64,000 bases of DNA from contig NZ_CACVCH010000001.1 in the NCBI RefSeq assembly GCF_902729425.1, forward strand, positions 131,501 through 195,500, written 5' to 3'. A program made the position numbers and the translations under genes. Below, in pieces: positions 1 through 8,040 of this stretch. This DNA comes from Magnetospirillum sp. SS-4. GTDB taxonomy: Bacteria; Pseudomonadota; Alphaproteobacteria; Rhodospirillales; Magnetospirillaceae. The notes under the pieces were generated by a model that did no database searches, was not told the DNA's origin, and saw nothing but the letters and a program-made list of their open reading frames with translations. The first letter of the stretch is position 1; the number at the start of each line of letters is the position of its first letter.

Positions 1-214
1 GCAGCGCCGCCACCAGTTCCGGCGAAGCGTCGGGGTCGAAGGCGAGGATGCGTTCGCGCCCGCCCGACACCTTGAGCAGCTTGCGATACAGCTTGGGAGG
101 CCAGTTCCAGTTGAGCCCCGCCTGGGCGAAAGCCCGCATGAAGGCGTTGCGGTGCGCCTCCTCGGTTTCCGCCAGCGTTCCGTCCACATCGAAGATCAGC
201 GCTTTGAGGGTCAT
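1..214 (-). CDS. HAD-superfamily (CbbY-like) hydrolase, 5' part only
   Basis: The minus-strand frame starts with ATG at 214 and runs off the left edge, so only about 71 N-terminal residues are visible. They begin MTLKALIFDVDGTLAETEEA, the HAD motif I with the nucleophile Asp9 and acid/base Asp11. The following helical cap-like stretch (HRNAFMRAFAQAGLNW) matches the CbbY/Gph type of sugar-phosphate phosphatase or phosphoglucomutase. The substrate cannot be told from this part. A TATAAT lies about 70 nt upstream. The family call is secure, the exact function is not. Confidence 0.8.
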   Translation of the reverse strand, partial: MTLKALIFDVDGTLAETEEAHRNAFMRAFAQAGLNWNWPPKLYRKLLKVSGGRERILAFDPDASPELVAAL

Positions 215-282
215 GACCACACCACGGCGGACGGAAGGAAACAACGGCGGGTAAAGGGCCAGGCCGTTCCCGACGAAGGGAT

Positions 283-288
283 ATTATA
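283..288 (-). promoter_or_regulatory. Possible -10 hexamer (TATAAT on the minus strand)
   Basis: The plus-strand ATTATA reads TATAAT on the minus strand and lies in the gap upstream of the HAD hydrolase start at 214. No good -35 is visible at the right distance, so this is a weak call. Confidence 0.3.
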
Positions 289-337
289 CCCCTCGCCGGC
301 CCCGTGGGCCAGCGCCACCGGCAACGCCGCCCGGACC

Positions 338-832
338 TCAGCCGATTCCCAGGGCTTCCGGCCCGGCCAGCCAGGCCGCCAGCGCCAGCCAGGCCGCCAC
401 CGTCAGCATTTCCGCCGGCCCGCCGGTGCTGCACAGGGCGATGCCGAAACGCCGCTTGGCGGGCCACAGCAGCGGCACCCCCGACGGGGTCAGGGCATCG
501 GCCGCCAGGTGGGACAGATACCCCACCGCCAGCGGCGCCACGAACACGGCAAGGTCGGAGGAAGGAGCGACCAGAACCAGCGCCGCCACCCCGGCCAGCA
601 CCGCCAGCAGCGAGTGGGTCAGGCCGCGATGGCCGATCAGCATGGACAGCGGCCGGGATATCATCCACAGCCGGCGGCCGACCGCCGAACCGGGATGGTC
701 GATATCGGGCAGCAGCGCCCCCAGCACCGCCATGCCCATGCCCGCCGCCGACAGTTCAGGCGCGGCGCCGCCCAGCTTGGTCACCACCACCCAGGCGGCT
801 CCCCCCAGCGCCATATGCGAAGCCGCCATCAT
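338..832 (-). CDS. YdjM-type membrane-bound metal-dependent hydrolase family protein
   Basis: About 164 residues with several hydrophobic segments and the conserved motifs of the LexA-regulated YdjM family: LLPDIDHPGSAVGRR, then HRGLTHSL, then GYLSHLAADALTPSGVPLLWP. The His and Asp residues in these motifs would form a metal site at the inner membrane. No enzymatic activity is firmly known for the family. I chose the ATG at 832 because the minus strand has GGGGGAA about 6 nt upstream. The longer frame from 985 adds only an arginine-rich, non-conserved stretch that runs into the divergent hemerythrin gene. ATGs at 829 and 814 are also possible. Confidence 0.75.
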   Translation of the reverse strand: MMAASHMALGGAAWVVVTKLGGAAPELSAAGMGMAVLGALLPDIDHPGSAVGRRLWMISRPLSMLIGHRGLTHSLLAVLAGVAALVLVAPSSDLAVFVAPLAVGYLSHLAADALTPSGVPLLWPAKRRFGIALCSTGGPAEMLTVAAWLALAAWLAGPEALGIG

Positions 833-885
833 CCGTATTTCCCCCAAGACCAAAGCTCGGGTACAGTTGGCCTGGGAGGAGAGCC

Positions 886-1293
886 ATGTCAATCGTCTGG
901 GACGAGACGCTGGCGGTGGGCGATGCCGCCATCGATGCCGACCACCGCCGCATGATCGAGCTGATCGCGCTGCTGGAGGGGGCATCGGCCGACCCGCCGT
1001 CCGACGACCGGATCGCCCTGACCCTGGCGGAACTTTCGGCCCTGTGCCGCGAGCATTTCTCCCGCGAGGAGGCTTTCCAGCGGACCATCGGCTTTCCCGA
1101 CCACGAGGACCATCGCCTGGGCCACGAGATGCTGCTGAAGCGTCTCGACGCGGTGATGGCTCATTATGCCGACGGCTGCGCCGAGGTCCGGGCGGGCATC
1201 GTCCGGACCCTGGGCGATTCCCTGGCCACCTGGCTGACCACCCACATCACCACCAGCGACATGGAATTCCAGCCCTACGTCCGGGGACGGTGA
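886..1293 (+). CDS. Bacteriohemerythrin (single domain)
   Basis: 135 residues, the normal length of a stand-alone bacterial hemerythrin. The di-iron ligands are all visible: His20 (DADHRRM), His57 and Glu61 (HFSREE), His76 and His80 (HEDHRLGHEM), His120 and Asp125 (HITTSD). The protein binds O2 reversibly and may store, deliver or sense oxygen in the cytoplasm; such genes are numerous in microaerophilic Rhodospirillales. A strong GGGAGGA site at 874-880 fixes the ATG at 886. It is transcribed divergently from the YdjM-like gene and convergently with nth. Confidence 0.92.
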   Translation: MSIVWDETLAVGDAAIDADHRRMIELIALLEGASADPPSDDRIALTLAELSALCREHFSREEAFQRTIGFPDHEDHRLGHEMLLKRLDAVMAHYADGCAEVRAGIVRTLGDSLATWLTTHITTSDMEFQPYVRGR

Positions 1294-1299
1294 TTCGGC

Positions 1300-1935
1300 C
1301 TATGCCGTCTCCTTGCCGGCGAAGCCGCACAGATCGCGGACCACGCAGGCCGGACAATCGGGTTTCCTGGCCTTGCAGACATAGCGGCCGTGCAGGATCA
1401 GCCAGTGGTGGGCGTGGTTCTTCCAGCGGGCCGGCGTCGCCGCCATCAGGCCGTCTTCCACCTCCAGCACCGTTCTTCCCGGCGCCATGCCGGTCCGGTT
1501 GGCCACGCGGAAGCAATGAGTGTCCACCGCGATGGTGGGCTCGCCGAAGGCGACGTTGAGGACCACGTTGGCGGTCTTGCGCCCGACGCCGGGCAGCGCC
1601 TCCAGCGCCGCACGGTCCCGGGGCACCTGGCCGCCGTGCTGGTCCAGCAGGATTTGCGACAGGGCGATGACGTTCCGGGCCTTGGTCCGGTAAAGCCCGA
1701 TGGTCCGGATCGCCTCGGCCAGCCGGTCCTCGCCCAGCGCCACCATGGCGGCGGGAGTGCTGATTGCGGCGAACAGCGGCCCGGTCGCCTTGTTGACGCC
1801 GACATCGGTGGCCTGGGCCGACAGCACCACCGCCACCAGCAGGGTATAGGGGTCGGAATGGTCCAGTTCGCTCCTGGGCTCGGGATTGGCCGCCGCCAGC
1901 CGGGCGTAGAAGCGGTCGACCTGATCGGGAGTCAT
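1300..1935 (-). CDS. nth: Endonuclease III (DNA glycosylase/AP lyase)
   Basis: 211 residues. Removes oxidised pyrimidines and cleaves the abasic site in base excision repair. The helix-hairpin-helix with the catalytic Lys reads LPGVGRKTANVV and is followed by the catalytic Asp in TIAVDTHCFRV. The C-terminal 4Fe-4S loop has the exact spacing C-X6-C-X2-C-X5-C (about Cys187, 194, 197, 203). The ATG at 1935 overlaps the stop of the upstream phosphatase gene as ATGA, so the two are translationally coupled. The longer frame from 2031 only adds out-of-frame sequence of that neighbour. Confidence 0.96.
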   Translation of the reverse strand: MTPDQVDRFYARLAAANPEPRSELDHSDPYTLLVAVVLSAQATDVGVNKATGPLFAAISTPAAMVALGEDRLAEAIRTIGLYRTKARNVIALSQILLDQHGGQVPRDRAALEALPGVGRKTANVVLNVAFGEPTIAVDTHCFRVANRTGMAPGRTVLEVEDGLMAATPARWKNHAHHWLILHGRYVCKARKPDCPACVVRDLCGFAGKETA

Positions 1936-2708
1936 GCCCCCAGGACCTTCAGCGCCTCGCCATGGACCCGCGCGTCGCCGGCGGCGCAGACGCGGCCGTC
2001 GGATTGGATGGTGAGCGGCCGGCCGGACCATTCGGTCATGACGCCGCCGGCTCCCTCGATCACCGGAGCCAGGGCGCCGAAATCATAGGGCTTGAGCCCG
2101 GCCTCGACCACAAGATCCACATGGCCGGACGCCAGCATGGCATAGGCGTAGCAATCGGCGCCGTAGCGAGTGCGCTTGACCCTGGCGGCGACGCGGTCCC
2201 AACCCGGCCGGGTGTCGGGACCGAACAGTTCCGGAGCGGTGGTGAAGGCATAGGCGTGGGCGAGATCGGGGCAGGGCCGCACCCGCGCCGGAACGCCGTT
2301 CAAGGTGGTGGGGCGGCCGGCCACCCCCAGCCAGCGCTCATCCAGGACGGCCTGATCGATAACGCCCAGCACCGGCCGGCCATGGTGGAACAGCGAGATC
2401 AGGGTGCCGAAGCTCGGCATTCCGGTGATGAAGGCGGCGGTGCCGTCGATGGGGTCCAGCACCCAAACCCACTCGGCATCGCAATTGGCCCGACCGTGCT
2501 CCTCGCCGAAGATGCCGTGCCCCGGCTGCTCGGCGGCGATGATGGCGCGCATGGCGGCCTCGACCTCGCGGTCGGCGATGGTGACCGGACTGTTGTCGGC
2601 CTTGTCGTCGATGGAGAAGGCCGAACGGAAATAGCGGGCGATCACCGGCCGGGCGGCGTCGGCCAGGCGTCCGGCCAGGGTCACGAACTCGGAGGGGCAT
2701 GCGGTCAT
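1932..2708 (-). CDS. hisN: Inositol-monophosphatase-family phosphatase, HisN-type histidinol-phosphatase
   Basis: 258 residues. The Mg-dependent FIG/IMPase fold is shown by GEEHG, by the metal site WVLDPIDGTAAFITGMPSFG, and by the C-terminal GLKPYDFGALAPVIEGAGG. In Alpha- and Actinobacteria this subfamily commonly supplies histidinol-phosphate phosphatase in histidine synthesis. The KPYD (rather than WD) variant near the C-terminus fits the HisN branch, but inositol-1-phosphatase activity cannot be excluded. It is the first gene of a two-gene unit with nth, with a 4-nt overlap. Confidence 0.85.
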   Translation of the reverse strand: MTACPSEFVTLAGRLADAARPVIARYFRSAFSIDDKADNSPVTIADREVEAAMRAIIAAEQPGHGIFGEEHGRANCDAEWVWVLDPIDGTAAFITGMPSFGTLISLFHHGRPVLGVIDQAVLDERWLGVAGRPTTLNGVPARVRPCPDLAHAYAFTTAPELFGPDTRPGWDRVAARVKRTRYGADCYAYAMLASGHVDLVVEAGLKPYDFGALAPVIEGAGGVMTEWSGRPLTIQSDGRVCAAGDARVHGEALKVLGA

Positions 2709-2830
2709 GGCGGGCTATCCGGATAGCGTGGAGGCGGGGCGAGTGTGGCGCGAAAGCCGCCGCCTGACCAGCCCGGTTCGCAAGGATTCCGTCCCGCCGC
2801 GTCCGTTTCGCCACCGACCGGCCAAGGGGC

Positions 2831-5800
2831 TCAGTGCCCCCGGGCCTGCTCGGCGGCGTGGGCGGCGGCGGCGCGGACGTGGTATCCCGCCACCATCTTG
2901 CGGATCACCACGTAGAAGATCGGCGTGAAGACCAGCCCGAACAGGGTGACGCCCAGCATGCCGAAGAACACCGTGGTTCCAAGGCTCTGGCGCATCTCGG
3001 CGCCGGCGCCGGTGGCGATCACCAGCGGCAGCACGCCCAGCACGAAGGCAAGCGAGGTCATCAGGATGGGGCGCAGACGGGTGCGGCCGGCATGGACGGC
3101 GGCCTCGATGCGGTCCATGCCCTCGGCCTCGGCCTGGCGGGCGAATTCGACGATGAGAATGGCGTTCTTGGCCGCGAGGCCGATCAGGACGATGAAGCCG
3201 ATCTGGGCCAGGATGTTGATGGGCATGCCGCGCACGATCAGCCCCGAGACGGCGGCCAGAAGGCACATGGGCACGATCAGCACCACGGCGGCAGGCAGCG
3301 ACCAGCTTTCATACTGGGCCGCCAGCAGCAGGAAGACGAACAGCACCGAGGCGGCGAACACCCACAGGCCGTTGTCGCCGGCCAGCAATTCCTGCAACGC
3401 CAGTTCGGTCCATTCGAAGCCGAAGCCATCGGGCAGCCGCTCGTCCGCCAGTTGGCGCATCTGGGCCAGGGCATAGCCGCTGGCGTAGCCGGGCGCCGCC
3501 GCGCCCTGGATCTCGGCCGCCGGAAACAGGTTGTAGCGCGGCACCCGGTAGGGGCCGGTATCGGAGCGGAAGGTGGTGACCGCGCCCAGCGGCACCATCT
3601 GTCCCTTGTCGTTCCTGACCTTGATGGTGGAGATGTCGCCGATCTCGTCGCGGTAGGGCGCGTCTGCCTGGGCGGTGACGCGGAAGGTGCGGCCCAGGAA
3701 GTTGAACTCGTTGACGAAGGCCGATCCCAGATAGACCTGCAACGCCTCGGATATCCGCTCGGTCGGCACGCCCAGCATCTGCGCCCGCACCCGGTCGATA
3801 TCGAGCTGGACATTGGGGGTGCGGGTGTTGAACAGGGTGAAGATGCCGGACAGGCCGGGGACCTGGGCCGCCGCCGCCGCCATGTCCTGGGCGGCATCCT
3901 CCAGCGCCTTCGGCCCGCGCCCGCCCTTGTCCTGCAACATCATCTTGAAGCCGCCGGCGGTGCCGATGCCGCGCACCGGCGGCGGAGCGATGGTGATGAT
4001 GAAGGCGTCCTGGATGGCGCCCAGGCGCTTGCGCAATTCCGCGGTGATCGCGTCGGCCGACAGCCCCTGGGCATAGCGCTCCTCGAACGGCTTCAGCGGC
4101 GTGAAGATGGCGGCGGCGTTGGAGGCATTGGTGAAGGTGGCGCCGTCCAGGCCGGCGAAGGCGACGGTATGGCCGACTCCCGGCGTCGCCGCCATGATCC
4201 GGGCGGCACGTCCGACCACCTCGCGGGTACGCTCCAGCGACGAGCCCGGCGGCAATTGCACGACCGTGATCAGATAGCCCTGGTCCATGCCGGGGATGAA
4301 GCCCTTGGGGGTCTTGACGAATTCATAGCCGGCCAGCCCGATCAGCCCGGCATAGGCCGCCAGCATGATGAACGAGCGCCGCACCACCACGCGGGTCAGC
4401 CGGCCATAGCCGCCGGCCATGCGTTCGAAGCCCCGGTTGAACCCCCGGAAGAACAGGGTGAACGGCCGGGTCCAGGCCTTGCCCTCGTGATGGTCGTTGG
4501 GACCGTGGCCGCGGAACAGCAGAGCGCACAGCGCCGGCGACAGGGTCAGCGACACGATCAGCGAGATCACGGTGGAGGCGGCGATGGTGACGGCGAACTG
4601 GCGGAAGAACTGGCCGGAGATGCCGGGGATGAACGCCGCCGGGATGAACACCGCGCACAGCACCAGGGCGATGGAGATCAGGGCGCCGCCGACCTCGTCC
4701 ATGGTCTGGTGGGCGGCGGAGCGGGAATTCATGCCGTCGCGCATGTTGCGCTCGACGTTCTCGACCACCACGATGGCGTCGTCCACCACGATGCCCACCG
4801 CCAGCACCAGCCCGAACAGCGACAGGTTGTTCAGCGAATAGCCCATGGCGCTCAGCACCGCGAAGGTGCCGATCAGCGAGACCGGAATGGCCGCCACCGG
4901 AATCAGCGACGCCCGCCACGTCTGAAGGAAGACGATCACCACCACCACCACCAGGATCACCGCCTCGAAGATGGTCTTGATGACCTCCTTCACCGACTGG
5001 GCGATGAACTGGGTGGGATTGTAGGCGATGGTGTAGGTGATGCCGGTGGGAAAGGTCTTGGACATCTCCTCGACCTTGGCGATGATGCGCTCGGCGGTGG
5101 CGAGGGCGTTGGAGCCGGGCCGCTGGAACAGCGCCACCGGCACGGCGTTGTCGCCGTTCAGGCTGCCGCTGACGCTATAATCCTGCGCCCCCAGCTCGAT
5201 GCGGGCGATGTCCTTCAGGCGGACGATCCGCCCGGACGGATCGGTCTTGACGATGACGTTCTCGAACTGGGCGGGCTCGGTCAGGCGGCCCTGGGTCTGC
5301 ACCGACAGCTGAAAGGCGCCCTGGCTGGGAATCGGCGGCTGGTTCAGCACGCCGGCGGCGATCTGGACGTTCTGGGCCTGAAGCGCCTTCACCACCTCGC
5401 CGGCGGTCAGGTTGCGGGCCGCCGCCTTGTCCGGATCGATCCAGACGCGCATGGCGTAGTCGCGGGCGCCGAAGACCCGGACGTCGCCGACGCCGTCCAG
5501 ACGGGCCAGCACGTCCATCATTTGCAGCGTCGCGAAATTGGACATGTAGAGCTGATCGCGGGAACCGTCGGGCGAACTGAGGTGAACGACCATCAGCATG
5601 TCGGGAGAGTTCTTGGCGACGGTGACGCCGATGCGCTTGACGTCGTCGGGCAGCCGGGCGGTGGCGATGGCGACCCGGTTTTGCACCAGCACCTGGGCGG
5701 TGTCGAGATTGGTCCCCAGCGCGAAGGTCACCGTCATGCGGAGATTGCCGTCCCCGGTGGCCTGGCTGTTGATGTAGAGCATGTTCTCGACGCCGTTGAT

Positions 5801-6010
5801 CTTCTCCTCCAGCGGCGCGGCGACGGTGTCGCTCACCACCTGGGCCGAGGCGCCGGGATAGGAGGCGCTGACCACGATGGTCGGCGGCGCGATCTCGGGA
5901 TATTGCGCCACCGGCAGGCTGAAGAACGCGATGCCGCCGACGATGGTGATCAGCAGCGACACCACCGTGGCGAAGATCGGGCGATCGATGAAGAAGTGGG
6001 ACAGGCGCAT
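2831..6010 (-). CDS. RND multidrug efflux pump, inner-membrane subunit (HAE1/AcrB-MexF type)
   Basis: 1059 residues, normal for the family. It begins MRLSHFFIDRPIFATVVSLL, the typical first membrane helix of AcrB relatives. The proton-relay aspartates sit in VGIVVDDAIVVVENVER (TM4). Further RND signatures include the VAQYPEIAPPTIVV stretch and the GLAAKNAILIVEFARQAEAEG segment near the end. It exports hydrophobic compounds by proton antiport in complex with the adaptor encoded just upstream. The ATG at 6010 lies 2 nt after the adaptor stop. No outer-membrane factor gene adjoins, so the pump must use one encoded elsewhere. Confidence 0.95.
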   Translation of the reverse strand: MRLSHFFIDRPIFATVVSLLITIVGGIAFFSLPVAQYPEIAPPTIVVSASYPGASAQVVSDTVAAPLEEKINGVENMLYINSQATGDGNLRMTVTFALGTNLDTAQVLVQNRVAIATARLPDDVKRIGVTVAKNSPDMLMVVHLSSPDGSRDQLYMSNFATLQMMDVLARLDGVGDVRVFGARDYAMRVWIDPDKAAARNLTAGEVVKALQAQNVQIAAGVLNQPPIPSQGAFQLSVQTQGRLTEPAQFENVIVKTDPSGRIVRLKDIARIELGAQDYSVSGSLNGDNAVPVALFQRPGSNALATAERIIAKVEEMSKTFPTGITYTIAYNPTQFIAQSVKEVIKTIFEAVILVVVVVIVFLQTWRASLIPVAAIPVSLIGTFAVLSAMGYSLNNLSLFGLVLAVGIVVDDAIVVVENVERNMRDGMNSRSAAHQTMDEVGGALISIALVLCAVFIPAAFIPGISGQFFRQFAVTIAASTVISLIVSLTLSPALCALLFRGHGPNDHHEGKAWTRPFTLFFRGFNRGFERMAGGYGRLTRVVVRRSFIMLAAYAGLIGLAGYEFVKTPKGFIPGMDQGYLITVVQLPPGSSLERTREVVGRAARIMAATPGVGHTVAFAGLDGATFTNASNAAAIFTPLKPFEERYAQGLSADAITAELRKRLGAIQDAFIITIAPPPVRGIGTAGGFKMMLQDKGGRGPKALEDAAQDMAAAAAQVPGLSGIFTLFNTRTPNVQLDIDRVRAQMLGVPTERISEALQVYLGSAFVNEFNFLGRTFRVTAQADAPYRDEIGDISTIKVRNDKGQMVPLGAVTTFRSDTGPYRVPRYNLFPAAEIQGAAAPGYASGYALAQMRQLADERLPDGFGFEWTELALQELLAGDNGLWVFAASVLFVFLLLAAQYESWSLPAAVVLIVPMCLLAAVSGLIVRGMPINILAQIGFIVLIGLAAKNAILIVEFARQAEAEGMDRIEAAVHAGRTRLRPILMTSLAFVLGVLPLVIATGAGAEMRQSLGTTVFFGMLGVTLFGLVFTPIFYVVIRKMVAGYHVRAAAAHAAEQARGH

Positions 6011-6012
6011 GG

Positions 6013-7152
6013 CTATTCGATCTTGCCGGGCTGGGGCGTGACCTTGGCGCCGGGGCGGGCGCGCATCAGGCCGTTGACGATGACCTGATCGTCGGCGGCA
6101 AGGCCGTCCCTGATCACCCTGAGGCCGTCCTGAAGTGGTCCCAGCCGGACCGGCTTGGGAACGACGGTGCCGTCCTTGACCGTCATCACCAGCTTGCGGG
6201 CCTGGTCGGTGACGATGGCGGTATCGGGAACCAGCAGGGATTCGTAGGGCTCGGAGGCGGCGAGACGAACGCGCCCGAACGAGCCGGCGGCGATGGCGTG
6301 GTCGTCGTTGGGCAGAACGGCGCGGATGCGAATGGTGCCGGTGCCGCGATCGAACTGGTTGTCGACGAAGTCGATGCGGCCCTCGCGGGGCCAGCCGACC
6401 TCGTTGACCAGGCCGATGCGGACCTGGGCCCCCGACAGGGCCGCGCCGGGCTTGCCCTGGCCCCGCCGGGCCTGGGTCAGGAAATCGGCCTCGGTCATGT
6501 CGAAGATGAAATGGATGGGGGCCTGCGACACGATGGTGGTCAACAGGGTCGGCGCGGCGATGCTGGGGCCGCCGCTGACCAGATTGCCGACGCTGACCTG
6601 GCGGGCGCCGATCCGCCCCGAAATGGGAGCGGTGACACGGGTGAACGAAAGGTTCAGCTCGGCCTCGCGCAGGGCGGCGCGGGCGGCCTCGACGGTGGCG
6701 CCCGCCCCCCTGGAGGCCTCGGTGCGCTGGTCCAGGGTGCTTTCGGCGACGAAATCCTTGCGGCGCAGTTCGCCGGCGCGGCTGAGCTGGCGCGAGGCGT
6801 ATTCCTTGCTGCCCGCCGCCTGATCCAGCCGCGCCCTGGCCGACGCCACCGCGATCTCGTAGGGACGGGGGTCGATGACGAACAGCAGGTCGCCCTTGTC
6901 GACCATCTGGCCGTCGGTGAAGTGAATCTCGGTCAGATAGCCGGCGACCCTGGCCCGCACGTCGACGCTGTCGACCGCGACGAACTGGCCGGTATAGTCG
7001 GTCCATTCGGTGACGCTGCGCTTGGCCGGCTGCGCCACCGTCACCGGCGGCGCGGCGGTCTGGGCATCCGCCACGTCCCCCGCCGCCAGGATCAGGACCG
7101 CGGCCAGAAGAGCCGGCAGGAATGAAGGACCTCGGTTCGGCTTGCTCGACAT
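6013..7152 (-). CDS. RND efflux periplasmic adaptor (membrane fusion protein, MexE/AcrA type)
   Basis: 379 residues with an N-terminal hydrophobic signal ending near AGDVADAQT. The lipoyl/barrel-sandwich half-motif reads VRARVAGYLTEIHFTDGQMVDKGDLLFVIDPRPYE in segments, followed by an alpha-hairpin rich in Ala, Arg and Glu and the second half SFTRVTAPISGRIG. It joins the inner-membrane pump encoded directly downstream to an outer-membrane channel. A promoter with an inverted repeat between its -35 and -10 lies just upstream, suggesting repression by a TetR-type protein. Confidence 0.93.
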   Translation of the reverse strand: MSSKPNRGPSFLPALLAAVLILAAGDVADAQTAAPPVTVAQPAKRSVTEWTDYTGQFVAVDSVDVRARVAGYLTEIHFTDGQMVDKGDLLFVIDPRPYEIAVASARARLDQAAGSKEYASRQLSRAGELRRKDFVAESTLDQRTEASRGAGATVEAARAALREAELNLSFTRVTAPISGRIGARQVSVGNLVSGGPSIAAPTLLTTIVSQAPIHFIFDMTEADFLTQARRGQGKPGAALSGAQVRIGLVNEVGWPREGRIDFVDNQFDRGTGTIRIRAVLPNDDHAIAAGSFGRVRLAASEPYESLLVPDTAIVTDQARKLVMTVKDGTVVPKPVRLGPLQDGLRVIRDGLAADDQVIVNGLMRARPGAKVTPQPGKIE

Positions 7153-7169
7153 TGTTCCGATCCGGCTGA

Positions 7170-7198
7170 AGTAAACTGAACTGGACAGTTTTGTTCTA
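7170..7198 (-). promoter_or_regulatory. Promoter with TetR-like operator for the RND operon
   Basis: On the minus strand TAGAAC (7193-7198) and TTTACT (7170-7175) are separated by exactly 17 nt, a plausible -35/-10 pair upstream of the adaptor start at 7152. The spacer holds nested palindromes: plus-strand AAACTG (7173-7178) pairs with CAGTTT (7186-7191), and AACTG-GA-CAGTT spans 7179-7190. Such a repeat between -35 and -10 is where TetR/AcrR-type repressors of efflux operons bind. No regulator gene adjoins. Confidence 0.55.
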
Positions 7199-7236
7199 CA
7201 GAGCCGGGGCCGTCCCGGTCAATCGCCATCAACGGG

Positions 7237-7962
7237 TCAGGGCCGGACGGAAACGCCCATGGCGGCCGGAAAATCATCGGTCCGCACGAAGCCGGATTCG
7301 AAACCGACGATGCACAGGGTCACGATGTCGACCGAGCCGGAATAGCGGCAAGACACCTTGCCCTCGGTTCCGGCCTCGATCTTGGGCGTGATCGCGGGAC
7401 AGGACAAGGTGGCGGGATAGTCGGTCAGCGGCCGGACGCAGGGGTCGCCCTCCTCCTCCGACAGGCCGAGGACGACACGGGTCACCGGAAAGCCGTTGTG
7501 GTTACGCAAATGGACGGTCAGGGTGGAAAAACCGCTGACCGACCCCGAAAGCTTGGCCAGGCGGCTGGTGGCCAGGCGGTGAAGGCGCTGGACCCGACGC
7601 AATCCGTCGGCGCGGGCGTCGCTCAATCCGCGCGAGAACCGGCCGCCGGCGCGGGGATCGCTGGAATGGACCATGAAGCCGTGGCTGGCGTCGCGGTCGG
7701 CCACCCAGGCGACGAAGGGATTGTAGCCGGGATCCTGCTCCGCCGCCGCCGCATAGGGCAGCCGCAGGACGAAGCGGTTGTGGCAGGCGAGGCGGATGGA
7801 CTGTTCCCGCGAGTCCGACACCTCGCCCCGCATTTGCTCGGCGACGCATTCGTCATAGGTGGACGGGCCGTCGATACGGTCCAGCATCTGGGCCCGGACC
7901 GGGAAACCGAACAACAGGGCGGCGGCGAGACCGGCCGCCAGGGCGAATGTCGATGGCGTCAT
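7237..7962 (-). CDS. Secreted protein of unknown function
   Basis: 241 residues. An N-terminal signal peptide is clear (MTPSTFALAAGLAAALLFGFPVRAQ with a likely cut after RAQ). The mature part has six cysteines spread over its length (for example CVAEQ, LACHN, GDPCV, LSCPA, VSCRY, TLCIV), which could form disulfides in the periplasm. I do not recognise a family. It lies between the two RND systems on the same strand, about 80 nt from each, but nothing in its sequence resembles an efflux component or an outer-membrane factor. Confidence 0.7.
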   Translation of the reverse strand: MTPSTFALAAGLAAALLFGFPVRAQMLDRIDGPSTYDECVAEQMRGEVSDSREQSIRLACHNRFVLRLPYAAAAEQDPGYNPFVAWVADRDASHGFMVHSSDPRAGGRFSRGLSDARADGLRRVQRLHRLATSRLAKLSGSVSGFSTLTVHLRNHNGFPVTRVVLGLSEEEGDPCVRPLTDYPATLSCPAITPKIEAGTEGKVSCRYSGSVDIVTLCIVGFESGFVRTDDFPAAMGVSVRP

Positions 7963-8040
7963 CGGGCGTCAGTCCTCCGCTTGCGGGCGCGGGCAGAATC
8001 GCACGCCCGCCGGTGGCGGGGAAGTCCCCGTTTCACTCGG

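Noticed and set aside
2834-6088. 1084-codon plus-strand open frame
   Set aside because: It is antisense to the RND pump, is very rich in His, Gly, Asp and Arg, and has no family features. Long antisense frames are expected in GC-rich DNA.
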